In this document: one piece after another, positions 25,837 through 33,362 of the stretch | Numbering within the stretch: the stretch's first letter is position 1 | Layout: each line of letters opens with the position of its first letter | Origin: Rhodospirillum sp. | GTDB lineage: Bacteria; Pseudomonadota; Alphaproteobacteria; Dongiales; Dongiaceae | NCBI GenBank assembly: GCA_013822765.1 | Contig: PNKY01000021.1 | Span: 1-39,496, forward strand | Reading direction: 5' to 3' | Length of the DNA stretch: 39,496 nucleotides | Program-made: the position numbers and the translations under genes | Notes under the pieces: model-generated | Databases searched by the model: none | Seen by the model: only the letters and a program-made list of their open reading frames with translations | What the model was told of the DNA's origin: nothing

Positions 25837-26364
25837 ATGTCACCGACCATCATCGACCAAGACGCCCAGATCGCCGATGCCTTGCTGCGGCAGGTCTTCG
25901 TCTACTGGCAGGAGAAAGCCGCCGGACGCGGAGCCCTGCCGGGGCGCGCCGATATCGACCCGGTCGATTTGGCGGCGGTGCTGCCGGCGGTCAGCCTGAT
26001 CGAGGTGCGCCGCGACGTGATGGGCAGGCCGGGCCGGCTGCGCTATCGCGTGATGGGCGGCTTCCACGTGGAGATCATGGGCCACGACGCCACCGGCGAA
26101 CTGCTCGATCTCGGCGCCGGGGAGAATGACGCGGCCACGCAGGCCATCGCGACCGGCCGCCCGATCTATGCCGAGCGCACCTTCTATCCCGCCAACGGCA
26201 CCGTGCTGACCTTCGGCACCTTGATGTGCCCGCTGGCGAGCGACGGGCGCAGGGTCGACATGCTGATCTGCGCGGTCGCGCCGCGTTACAAGGCCAATGA
26301 CCTTCCGGTGGGGCGCGTCAACCGCTTCGCGCGCGCCGCTCTCGAAACCGTCGCTCGTCGCTGA
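25837..26364 (+). CDS. PAS_5-type (PF07310-like) protein, copy 2
   Basis: 175 residues, MSPTIIDQDAQIADALLRQV. It has the family pattern: FVYWQEKAAGRGALPGRADI, DPVDLAAVLPAVSLIEVRRD (about 20-60), LRYRVMGGFHVEIMGHDATG, and a conserved late segment GRPIYAERTFYPANGTVLTF. It is more typical than copy 1 at 12910-13452. It is a single sensor-like domain without an output module; ligand and partner are unknown. The 86 bases upstream include a TTAACGATTAACC stretch that may contain the promoter. It stands alone, after the cca gene and before the flavin oxidoreductase operon. Confidence 0.85.
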   Translation: MSPTIIDQDAQIADALLRQVFVYWQEKAAGRGALPGRADIDPVDLAAVLPAVSLIEVRRDVMGRPGRLRYRVMGGFHVEIMGHDATGELLDLGAGENDAATQAIATGRPIYAERTFYPANGTVLTFGTLMCPLASDGRRVDMLICAVAPRYKANDLPVGRVNRFARAALETVARR

Positions 26365-26400
26365 CGTGCTAACGCTCGGCGCCTGAGGGCGCTACCATCG

Positions 26401-26418
26401 CCTCTCCCCTGGGAGAGG
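26401..26418 (+). promoter_or_regulatory. hairpin covering the ribosome-binding site of the flavin oxidoreductase gene
   Basis: CCTCTCCC (26401-26408) pairs exactly with GGGAGAGG (26411-26418). The 3' arm is also the Shine-Dalgarno (AGAGG), ending 5 bases before the ATG at 26424. When formed, the stem would hide the ribosome-binding site. It may instead be a chance or dispersed CTCTCCC-type repeat. Confidence 0.4.
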
Positions 26419-26423
26419 AAGTG

Positions 26424-28403
26424 ATGGACCATCCGGCGATCTTTCAACCGCTGCAACTGCGACACCTCACGCTGCGCAACCGCATCGTGTTCGGCGCGCA
26501 CACCGCGAACATGAGCGTGGACGGGCTGCCCGGCGAGCGGCATCTCGGCTACTACCGCGAGCGCGCGATGGGCGGGGCGGCGATGATCGTGGTGGAGCCG
26601 GTGCCGATCCACAGGACCGCGGTGCTGACGCGCGGCAACTTCCGCGCCGACGACGACGCCGTCATCCCGCACTTCCGCCGCATCACCGACGCGGTGCATG
26701 CCGAGGGCGCGCACATCATCCAGCAGCTCTATCACGTCGGCGCGCACGGCGACTGGGACAACTCGCTGGCCTACAACTGGTCGCCGTCGGGCCTGCCCTC
26801 GATGCACGATTCCGACGGCAGCCACGCCATGACCCAGGGCGAGATTACGGAGATCGTCGCCTCCTTCGCGCGCTGCGCCGCGCGGGCCAAGGCCAGCGGC
26901 TATGACGGCTGCGAGCTGATGGCCGCCTACAACGCGCTGATCGAACAGTTCTGGTCGCCGGTGACCAACCGACGCGACGACAAATACGGCGGCAGCTTCG
27001 AGAACCGCATGCGCTTTTCCGACCAGGTGCTGCGCGCCATTCGCAAGGCTTGCGGCGAGGACTTCGTCATCGGCATGGCGGTCAGCATCGATCCGGCGCG
27101 GCCGGACGTGCAAAGCGTCGAGAGCCTACAGGAAGTGGTGGCGTGGCTCGACAAGCATCAGCTGTGCGACTACGTCACCTGCGGCACCGGCAGCTATTTC
27201 GACTTCACCAAGATCATCCCGCCGGCGATCTACGAGGACAAGCTCGGCGCGCCGTATGCCGTCGCGTTGAAGCAGGTGGCGAAGAACTTGCGCATCCAGG
27301 CAGAGAGCCACATCCGCACGCCGGACAACGCCAACTACATCCTCTCGTCCGGCGGCGCCGACATGATCTCCATCGTGCGCGGCCAGATCGCCGATCCGCA
27401 CTGGGTCAACAAGGCGAAGACCGGGCGCGCGGCGGACATCCGCCCGTGCTTGTCGTGCAACCAGATGTGCTGGGGCCGGCGCTCGCGCGACTATCACATC
27501 TCGTGCCTGATCAATCCCAGCGCTGGCCGCGAATTCCAATGGGGCGGCGACCGCTTCACGCCGAGCGAAAAGCCCAAGCGCGTGCTGGTGGTGGGCGGCG
27601 GCCCGGCCGGGCTCGAAGCGGCGCGCGTCGCGGCCGAGCGCGGGCATCGCGTCACGCTGGCGGAGGCCTCGGACAAGCTGGGCGGACAGTTCCGGCTCGC
27701 CGGGCTGCAGCCGCGCCGCGCGCAGATCACCGATTTCCTGGACTGGCTGGAAGGGCAGCTGCAGCGTCTGCAAGTCGAAGTCAGGCGCAACACCTACCTC
27801 GACACCGACGAGATCGCGGCCATGGACTATGACACGGTGATTCTGGCGACCGGCTCCTCGCCGACCGAAACGCCGACCCAGCGCTTCTGGCCGAACGCCG
27901 CGGCTGATGCCGCGCTGCGCGGCCCGCATGTGTGGCCGGCGGAAGCGGTGATGGCGCGCGAGGCGCGGCTCGGCCAGCGCGTGCTGGTGCTGGACGAAGG
28001 CGGCAACTACAAAGGCGTCGGCACAGCGTGGCACCTGGCGGAGGCCGGCCACCAGGTGACGATCGTCACGCCCGACCCGCAGGTCGGCAAGGAGCTGATC
28101 CGCACGGCGATCGACGGGCCGGTGCGCATGAGGCTCGCGAAGCTCGGCGCCAGGTTCCTGGTGGAATCCGCGCTGGCCGATTTCAAGGACGGCAAGGCGA
28201 CGATCGTGAACCTGCTTGATGGCAGCGAGAGCGTCATCGAGATCGACGACATCGTGACCGCGCTCACCAACGTCTCCAACGATTCGATCGCGCGCGAGCT
28301 GGAGGCGAAGGGCGTGAAGGCGACCAATGTCGGCGACTGCATCGCCGCGCGCCACGCGGCGGCCGCGCTCTATGACGGGCGGCGCGCCGGGATGGAGGTG
28401 TGA
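26424..28403 (+). CDS. Fe-S/FMN/FAD oxidoreductase of the FadH/TMADH family (N-methyl amino acid demethylase-like)
   Basis: 659 residues; ATG at 26424 with AGAGG upstream (an adjoining GTG at 26421 is less likely). Residues 1-330 are an Old-Yellow-Enzyme TIM barrel (LQLRHLTLRNRIVFGAH, then YYRERAMGGAAMIVVEPVPI) and bind FMN. Around residue 345, CLSCNQMC followed by CLINP gives four Cys ligands for a 4Fe-4S cluster. The second half has an FAD/NAD(P) Rossmann motif, VLVVGGGPAGLEAARVAAER, and a second one, VLVLDEGGNYKGVG. The overall type is 2,4-dienoyl-CoA reductase or trimethylamine dehydrogenase. CGTGSYFDFTKIIPP and NQMCWGRRSRDY look closer to the DgcA/stachydrine-demethylase branch than to fatty-acid enzymes. 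The stop overlaps the next start (TGATG). A role in oxidising an N-methylated amino acid is inference. Confidence 0.88.
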   Translation: MDHPAIFQPLQLRHLTLRNRIVFGAHTANMSVDGLPGERHLGYYRERAMGGAAMIVVEPVPIHRTAVLTRGNFRADDDAVIPHFRRITDAVHAEGAHIIQQLYHVGAHGDWDNSLAYNWSPSGLPSMHDSDGSHAMTQGEITEIVASFARCAARAKASGYDGCELMAAYNALIEQFWSPVTNRRDDKYGGSFENRMRFSDQVLRAIRKACGEDFVIGMAVSIDPARPDVQSVESLQEVVAWLDKHQLCDYVTCGTGSYFDFTKIIPPAIYEDKLGAPYAVALKQVAKNLRIQAESHIRTPDNANYILSSGGADMISIVRGQIADPHWVNKAKTGRAADIRPCLSCNQMCWGRRSRDYHISCLINPSAGREFQWGGDRFTPSEKPKRVLVVGGGPAGLEAARVAAERGHRVTLAEASDKLGGQFRLAGLQPRRAQITDFLDWLEGQLQRLQVEVRRNTYLDTDEIAAMDYDTVILATGSSPTETPTQRFWPNAAADAALRGPHVWPAEAVMAREARLGQRVLVLDEGGNYKGVGTAWHLAEAGHQVTIVTPDPQVGKELIRTAIDGPVRMRLAKLGARFLVESALADFKDGKATIVNLLDGSESVIEIDDIVTALTNVSNDSIARELEAKGVKATNVGDCIAARHAAAALYDGRRAGMEV

Positions 28404-29353
28404 TGCTCTGGCTCGACGCCGAAGCGGTGCTGCATTTCGGCGACTTTCGCCGGCTGGTGCCCGCGATCCAGGAGATGAACCGGCAGGGCACCGACCAGGT
28501 CGAGCGCATGCTGCTGAGCCAGCCGTCCACCGCCGGGGGGCAGAACGACTGGCTGATGTTGCCGGCCTGGCAGCATGACCGCTGTTTCGGCCTCAAGACC
28601 GTCAGCGTGTTTCCGGCCAACGTGGCCAAGAACATCGCCAGCGTGCAGGGCGCCTACCTGCTGTTCGACGGCCAGACCGGGGAGATGCTGTGCGGCCTCG
28701 ACGGCGCGATGCTGACTCTGCGCAAGACAGCGGCCAATTCCGCCGCCGCGTGCGACTGGCTGGCGCGCAAGGAGGCTGAGACCCTGTGCATGGTGGGGGC
28801 GGGCGCGCTGGCGCCGCACCTGATCGAAGCGCATTGCACCGTGCGCCCGATCAAGCGCGTGCTGTGGTGGAACCGCAGCCGGCCGGCGCTCGACCGGGCG
28901 ATCGCGGCGCTCTCGCCGCGGCTTCCGAAGGTCGCCATCGTTGCCGCCGACGATCTGCACGACGCCGTGTCCTTTTCCGACATCGTCTCGACCGCGACCA
29001 TGGCGAGCGAGCCGCTGGTGAAGGGCGCCTGGCTGCGCCTCGGCGCGCACCTGGATCTCGTTGGCGGCTACCGGCCCGACATGCGCGAGGCCGACGACGA
29101 TTGCATCAGGGCCGCATCGCGCCACTACGTCGATGCGCGCTTCACCACCCTCGAGGTGGCCGGAGACCTGACCCAGCCGATCGCCGCAGGCTTGCTGAAC
29201 GCCGCCTCGGTGATCGATATGGGGCAGGTCGCGCGCGGCGAGAAGCCGAAGCGCGGCGCGAGCGACGAGATCACGTGGTTCAAATCCGGTGGCGGCGGCC
29301 ACGAGGACCTGGCGACGGCGTGGGCGGTCTGCAAGGCATTCAAGGCGGAATAG
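28403..29353 (+). CDS. ornithine cyclodeaminase/mu-crystallin family protein (imine reductase-like)
   Basis: 316 residues from the ATG at 28403, overlapping the previous stop by one base. Family signs: GLKTVSVFPANVAKNIASVQ, then GAYLLFDGQTGEML (about 73-106), LDGAMLTLRKTAANSAAA, and the dinucleotide motif VGAGALAPHLIEAH (about 131-144), followed by DIVSTAT. Members include ornithine cyclodeaminase, alanine dehydrogenase, ketimine reductases and delta1-pyrroline-2-carboxylate reductases. Strict coupling to the flavin oxidoreductase suggests it handles the imine or keto product of that enzyme, so a ketimine or pyrroline-2-carboxylate reductase is favoured over true ornithine cyclodeaminase. This is inferred from context. 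Confidence 0.85.
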   Translation: MLWLDAEAVLHFGDFRRLVPAIQEMNRQGTDQVERMLLSQPSTAGGQNDWLMLPAWQHDRCFGLKTVSVFPANVAKNIASVQGAYLLFDGQTGEMLCGLDGAMLTLRKTAANSAAACDWLARKEAETLCMVGAGALAPHLIEAHCTVRPIKRVLWWNRSRPALDRAIAALSPRLPKVAIVAADDLHDAVSFSDIVSTATMASEPLVKGAWLRLGAHLDLVGGYRPDMREADDDCIRAASRHYVDARFTTLEVAGDLTQPIAAGLLNAASVIDMGQVARGEKPKRGASDEITWFKSGGGGHEDLATAWAVCKAFKAE

Positions 29354-29356
29354 ACC

Positions 29357-30004
29357 TCAGCCAACGTCGCCGACGCGAATCTCGATCCGCTCCTTGCCCT
29401 TGCCGATGTTCACGCGCTTCAGCGCGATTGCGCCGATCTCTCCGGTGCGCTTCAGATGCGTGCCGCCGCAGGGGACGCGGGCGAAGCCGTCGATCTCCCA
29501 GTAGCGGCGCTGGTTGGCTTCGTCGCTATAGGCGCTGACGATCTCATGGTCGGCGGCGATCAAGGCGCCGGCCTTGTCCTGCATCATCGGGAACAGCTTG
29601 GAGATGTTCTCCGGCCATTCGAAATCGATGCGCGCCTTGTCCTCGGCGATGTGCGCGCCGATTTTCTGGATGCCGGGCAGGTTCTGGTAGGCGAGTTCGA
29701 GGATGATCTCCGCCGCGAGGTGCAGGCGCATCAGCTTGCGGCGGCGCGTGCCGTCGACCTCGATCGTGACTGGATCACCGACCTTCAGACCGTGACCCGG
29801 CTCCAGCGTGTAGAGGATGTCGCCTTGGTCCTTGCGCGCCTCCAGCACCTTGCGGCCGGCGATGGTGCCGGCATCGCTCTCCTGGCCGCCGGAGAAGGCA
29901 TAGAAGATGGTCTCCTCCAGCCGCACGACATCGTCCCCGACCGCGGCGATGCGGGTGTCGAGCGTGGTGCAATAGGGCTCCTGCCAGAAGAGCTTGATCG
30001 TCAT
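29357..30004 (-). CDS. alanyl-tRNA editing protein (AlaX-like)
   Basis: 215 residues. It corresponds to the second additional domain of alanyl/threonyl-tRNA synthetases and is expected to deacylate mischarged Ser- or Gly-tRNA(Ala). Seen: FYAFSGGQESDAGTI (about 34-48), where AlaX proteins have FxPxGGGQxxDxGxI; MRLHLAAE (92-99); and CGGTHLKRTGEIG (179-191), the CxxxH zinc half-site. The first zinc half-site, normally HxxxH, reads H95-L-A-A-E99, so one ligand is Glu. It is convergent with the ornithine-cyclodeaminase-like gene (3 bases between the genes) and upstream of nothing on its own strand except a palindromic repeat. Confidence 0.87.
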   Translation of the reverse strand: MTIKLFWQEPYCTTLDTRIAAVGDDVVRLEETIFYAFSGGQESDAGTIAGRKVLEARKDQGDILYTLEPGHGLKVGDPVTIEVDGTRRRKLMRLHLAAEIILELAYQNLPGIQKIGAHIAEDKARIDFEWPENISKLFPMMQDKAGALIAADHEIVSAYSDEANQRRYWEIDGFARVPCGGTHLKRTGEIGAIALKRVNIGKGKERIEIRVGDVG

Positions 30005-30016
30005 GCCATTCTCAAT

Positions 30017-30101
30017 CCGTCATGGCCAAGCTTGGCTTGGCCATCCACGAGTCTGCCTCGACAAACGCGTGGATGCCAAGGCCAAGCCTTGGCATGACGG
30101 G
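30017..30101. repeat. extragenic palindromic element
   Basis: An 85-base imperfect inverted repeat fills the gap between the AlaX-like gene and acdS. The left arm, 30017-30049, runs from CCGTCATGGCC to GGCCATCCACG. The right arm, 30068-30101, runs from CGTGGATGCC to GGCATGACGGG. Both arms also contain smaller inner dyads (CCAAGCTTGG). The outer ends CGTCATG...CATCCACG match a dispersed REP-type element well known in Bradyrhizobium, Rhodopseudomonas and relatives. It may end acdS transcription, which enters it from the right. It may also have seeded the spurious peptides readable across it. Confidence 0.85.
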
Positions 30102-30123
30102 AATGGGAGCGGACAAGGTCGTT

Positions 30124-31140
30124 CTACCCGTTCCGGAACAGGTACGAATAGCCGTTGATCGCCGGCACGCCGCCCAAGTGCGCATAGAGCACCTTGGAAC
30201 CGGCGGGGATTTCCTTCTTGCTGATCATGTCGAGCATGCCCTGCATGCTCTTGCCCTCGTAGACCGGGTCGGTGAGCATTCCCTCCATCCGTGCGCACAC
30301 CCGCATCGCGTCCAGTGTCTCCGCCGAGGGCACGCCGTATTCCGGATAGGCGTAGCGCTCGTCCAGCACCACATCCTCGTCGGTGATGCGCTGACCGAGT
30401 TCCACCAGCTCGGCGGTGTTCTGCGCGATGCGCTTGACCTGCTCGCGCGTCTCCTTGGGCTTGGCGGAAGCATCGATGCCGATGACGCGGTTGGCCCGGC
30501 CGTCGGCGGCGAAGCCGACGATCATGCCGGCCTGGGTGCTGCCGGTGACCGAGCAGACAAAGATGTAGTCAAACTTGAAGCCGAGGTCCGCCTCCTGCGC
30601 GCGCACTTCCTCGGCGAAGCCGACGAAGCCGAGGCCGCCGAGCTCGTGATCCGACGCGCCGGCCGGAATCGCATAGGGCTTGCCGCCGCTGTCGCGCACG
30701 CCTTCGAGCGCGGCTTCCCAGCTCTTCTTGAATTCGATGCCGAAGCCTTCGTTCACCAGCTCGATGTTGGCGCCGAGGATGCGGCTCATCAGGATGTTGC
30801 CGACGCGGTCGTAGACGCCGTCGTGCCAGTTGACCCAGCTCTCCTGCACCAGCCGGCACTTCATGCCGAGCTTGGCGGCGACCGCGGCGACCTGGCGGGT
30901 GTGGTTGGATTGCACGCCGCCGATCGTCACCAGCGTGTCGCAGTTCTGCGCGATCGCCTCGGGCATTAGGTATTCGAGCTTGCGCACCTTGTTGCCGCCG
31001 AAGGCGAGGCCGGAATTGCAGTCCTCGCGCTTGGCCCAGATCTCGACCCGGCCGCCGAGATGGTCACTGAGGCGTTGCAATTTCTCGATTGGCGTCGGGC
31101 CGAAGGTGAGCTTGAGGCGTGGAAACTTGTCGAGCCGCAT
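30124..31140 (-). CDS. acdS: 1-aminocyclopropane-1-carboxylate deaminase
   Basis: 338 residues, exactly the usual AcdS length. Cleaves the ethylene precursor ACC to ammonia and 2-oxobutyrate, lowering plant ethylene and yielding nitrogen. PLP lysine K51 lies in GLAFGGNKVRKLEYL; S78 in GGVQSNHTRQV; Y268, Y294, E295 and L322 are all present. E295 and L322 separate true ACC deaminases from D-cysteine desulfhydrases (which have Ser/Thr/Asn and Thr), so the assignment is firm. It is divergent from an Lrp-type gene, the classical acdS-acdR arrangement. The start MRLDKFPRLKLTFGP follows GGAGGG, 3 bases away on the minus strand. Confidence 0.95.
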   Translation of the reverse strand: MRLDKFPRLKLTFGPTPIEKLQRLSDHLGGRVEIWAKREDCNSGLAFGGNKVRKLEYLMPEAIAQNCDTLVTIGGVQSNHTRQVAAVAAKLGMKCRLVQESWVNWHDGVYDRVGNILMSRILGANIELVNEGFGIEFKKSWEAALEGVRDSGGKPYAIPAGASDHELGGLGFVGFAEEVRAQEADLGFKFDYIFVCSVTGSTQAGMIVGFAADGRANRVIGIDASAKPKETREQVKRIAQNTAELVELGQRITDEDVVLDERYAYPEYGVPSAETLDAMRVCARMEGMLTDPVYEGKSMQGMLDMISKKEIPAGSKVLYAHLGGVPAINGYSYLFRNG

Positions 31141-31297
31141 GGAGGGAATCCCCGCTGATGAGAAGCGAAAAGGCTAGCCAGAGCAGCGGCTTGGATCAAA
31201 TGCGTTATGAGGTACATAGGCGTATAAAAATGTCGCAATGGCGAAAAAAGTGTTATTATATCGCGCACAATCCATATATTACGCAGGAATAATGCGA
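31141..31297. promoter_or_regulatory. divergent acdS/acdR promoter region
   Basis: 157 bases, with an AT-rich core at about 31221-31290 in otherwise GC-rich DNA. A perfect TATAAT on the acdS strand lies at 31260-31255, about 115 bases upstream of acdS, which would give a long leader. On the other strand TTATTATAT at 31253-31261 and TATAAA at 31223-31228 could serve acdR. The AT-rich symmetric stretches are plausible sites for the Lrp-type regulator. In Pseudomonas, AcdR binds the equivalent region and activates acdS when ACC is present. Confidence 0.5.
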
Positions 31298-31768
31298 ATG
31301 GCCGAAGCCCGAAAGCTCGACAGGATCGACCGCAACATTCTGAAGCATTTGCAGGCGGATGCCGGCCTCACCAACGTGGAGCTGGCGGGCCGGGTCAACC
31401 TCTCGCCCACCGCCGCCATGCGCCGGGTCGACAAGCTGAAAGAGGACGGCATCATCCGCAAAGTGGTGGCGCTGGCCGATCCGGCGAAGCTCGACCTTAC
31501 CACGCTTGTCATCGTCGGCGTGGTGCTCGACCGCTCGACCCCCACATCGTTCGCCGAGTTCGAGGACGCGGCGCGCAAGGTGCCGGGCTGCCTCGAATGC
31601 CACCTGGTCGCCGGCGAGTTCGACTATTTCCTGATCGTGCGCACCAAGGACCTCGAACGCTTCAACAAGCTGCACGCCGACGCGATCCTGACGCTGCCCG
31701 GCGTGCGGCAGATCCGCACCTTCTTCGTGGTGAAGCAGATCATGTCGACCACCGAGCTACCAGTATAG
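31298..31768 (+). CDS. acdR: Lrp/AsnC-family regulator of acdS
   Basis: 156 residues from the ATG at 31298, with AGGA 9 bases upstream; the in-frame extension to 31238 has no ribosome-binding site. The N-terminal helix-turn-helix reads LDRIDRNILKHLQADAGLTN, then VELAGRVNLSPTAAMRRVDK; the C-terminal RAM/AsnC ligand-binding domain shows VPGCLECHLVAGEFDYFLIV and LPGVRQIRTFFVVKQI. It is divergent from acdS, as in known AcdR systems, where the Lrp-type protein activates acdS with ACC as inducer. The last 12 bases overlap, tail to tail, the end of the pyruvyltransferase fusion gene. Confidence 0.88.
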   Translation: MAEARKLDRIDRNILKHLQADAGLTNVELAGRVNLSPTAAMRRVDKLKEDGIIRKVVALADPAKLDLTTLVIVGVVLDRSTPTSFAEFEDAARKVPGCLECHLVAGEFDYFLIVRTKDLERFNKLHADAILTLPGVRQIRTFFVVKQIMSTTELPV

Positions 31769-33352
31769 GCGGCGCACCGGCCGCGCTGGTTCCATCTCGG
31801 TCCACGCCAGGTTGCGCGCATCGAACGGGTGATGGACGCGCAGGCCGGATGACGGCGGACGGTGGCGGCCGTCGGCGCGGCAGAGCGCGAAGTTTCCGGC
31901 GAGGCTTGTCACCAGGACGCCAACCGGGCCGAGCGAGGTCTCGCACGAGGATCGTTCGTGCAGCCAGTGTTCCGAGATCTCGCCGCTGAGCGCAGGGTGG
32001 CCGAACGGCAGGTCCTGGATGCGCAGCATAGGGCCGACGGCCTCGACTTCGGCGAAGCGGTCGAGCAGTTCGTCGTAGAGCGCGAACGCGTCGGGCGAGG
32101 TGTTCGAGAAGTCGATTGCCCCCGAAGCGATGGCGTAGCGCTGCGGTTCGCCCCAGCGCTTGAAATATTGCTGGATCACGTGCCGCAGCGACTTCGTCTG
32201 CTGCTCCGGGTTGCCGGGATCGATGACGCGGACCTGTGCGCCGTCCTGCTGCAGGGCCTCGATCGCCTGCTGCGTCTCCAGGCCGGCGGCGGCACCATCG
32301 ATCAGCACCAGCTCATGCGGCATCGATTGCCGGCGGTAGGCGGCGGCGATGCGCTCGAGCTGCGCGCCGAGATCGTGGCAGGGCAGGAAGATCGGCAGCG
32401 GCCGGCGGCGGCAGCTGAGGGTGTGGACGATGCGCGGCGCCTTGTTGGCCGGGAGGGAGAGTTCATCCAGCACCGCGCGCGGCAACGCGGTGCGCAATGC
32501 ACGCTCGTCGACTTTCATCTCGTGCAGCGCCGCCACGGCGACCAGGTCGCCGGCGTGCGCCTGCGCGACCGGACGCAGCGGCGCGGTCGGTGGCTTGTCC
32601 GCGAGCGAGAACCAGTCCTGGAATTCAAAGGCGCGCTCGGCGCTCTCGACACCGAAATCCAGCCACAGGTTGGGAATGCCGAGCGCTTCTGCCAGGATGA
32701 GTGCGCTCAGGGAGGAGCTGGCGATCGCCTCGCACGCCATCATCCGCGCGAAGAAAACAGCGACCGGGTCGCGCGTGTCCAGCATGGCGACGCCGTCCTG
32801 TGCGCGCAGATGGGCGATGGCGGGATGAGCGCGATCCGCGATCTGCGGAACGAGGCCGAGGCGATGCGTGACTGAGCGCGCTGGCGCGAGCGCCGCCACC
32901 TGCCGCCCGACCAGATACAGCGGATCGCCCAGCGGCACATCGCGCAGGCCGACGATCTCAGGCTTCAGCAAATCATGCGAGAGCTTGCCGCGCAGTGCCC
33001 AGATCCGCTCGCCATCGATCTCGCCGATGGGCTGGGCCGGATCCAGGCCGGTGCCCCAGACGTGCGATTCGGGCGTAGCCCAATGCAGGATGCTGCCGGC
33101 AGCCAGCAGATGTGCGCCCGCACTCGGGTGGCGCCAGGCTGCCGGATGGCCGGTGGCGTGTTGCACCGCGACCGAACTGAGGAGGTTGCCGACATTTTTC
33201 CCGCCGATCGGGTAGGAGTGGGCGATCGGAACGGCATCGGTTGCGGGCCCCTCTGCCGCGCTGTCGAGGCAGGCGCGCCTGACGACGTCATTCTCGGCGC
33301 TCGCGCCGGCGCCGCGGATGCGACCGAACAGCGACGCCAGCGCGGCCTTCAT
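31757..33352 (-). CDS. polysaccharide pyruvyltransferase-like / glycosyltransferase-like fusion protein
   Basis: 531 residues. The first half (about 45-232) has the layout of ExoV-type polysaccharide pyruvyltransferases: GGKNVGNLLSSVAV, AAGSILHWA, VWGTG (98-102), ALRGKLSHDLL, LGDPLYL (141-147), and CEAIASSSLSALILAEALGI (207-226), where most members have SSxLHG. Here that His is Ser. The second half (about 315-500) resembles GT-A-like enzymes (LPIFLPCHDLGAQLERIAAA, then YAIASGAIDFSNTSPDAF and VGPMLRIQDLP), but the usual DPD metal motif reads SGAID. Both active centres therefore look altered. It is the third gene of the trmL-hemF operon, starting 10 bases after hemF; a surface-polysaccharide role is a guess from the families alone. 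Confidence 0.7.
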   Translation of the reverse strand: MKAALASLFGRIRGAGASAENDVVRRACLDSAAEGPATDAVPIAHSYPIGGKNVGNLLSSVAVQHATGHPAAWRHPSAGAHLLAAGSILHWATPESHVWGTGLDPAQPIGEIDGERIWALRGKLSHDLLKPEIVGLRDVPLGDPLYLVGRQVAALAPARSVTHRLGLVPQIADRAHPAIAHLRAQDGVAMLDTRDPVAVFFARMMACEAIASSSLSALILAEALGIPNLWLDFGVESAERAFEFQDWFSLADKPPTAPLRPVAQAHAGDLVAVAALHEMKVDERALRTALPRAVLDELSLPANKAPRIVHTLSCRRRPLPIFLPCHDLGAQLERIAAAYRRQSMPHELVLIDGAAAGLETQQAIEALQQDGAQVRVIDPGNPEQQTKSLRHVIQQYFKRWGEPQRYAIASGAIDFSNTSPDAFALYDELLDRFAEVEAVGPMLRIQDLPFGHPALSGEISEHWLHERSSCETSLGPVGVLVTSLAGNFALCRADGRHRPPSSGLRVHHPFDARNLAWTEMEPARPVRRLYW

Positions 33353-33362
33353 GCAAACGCGC

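Noticed and set aside
30124..31140. D-cysteine desulfhydrase
   Set aside because: E295 and L322 are the ACC deaminase residues, and the gene faces an acdR-like regulator.
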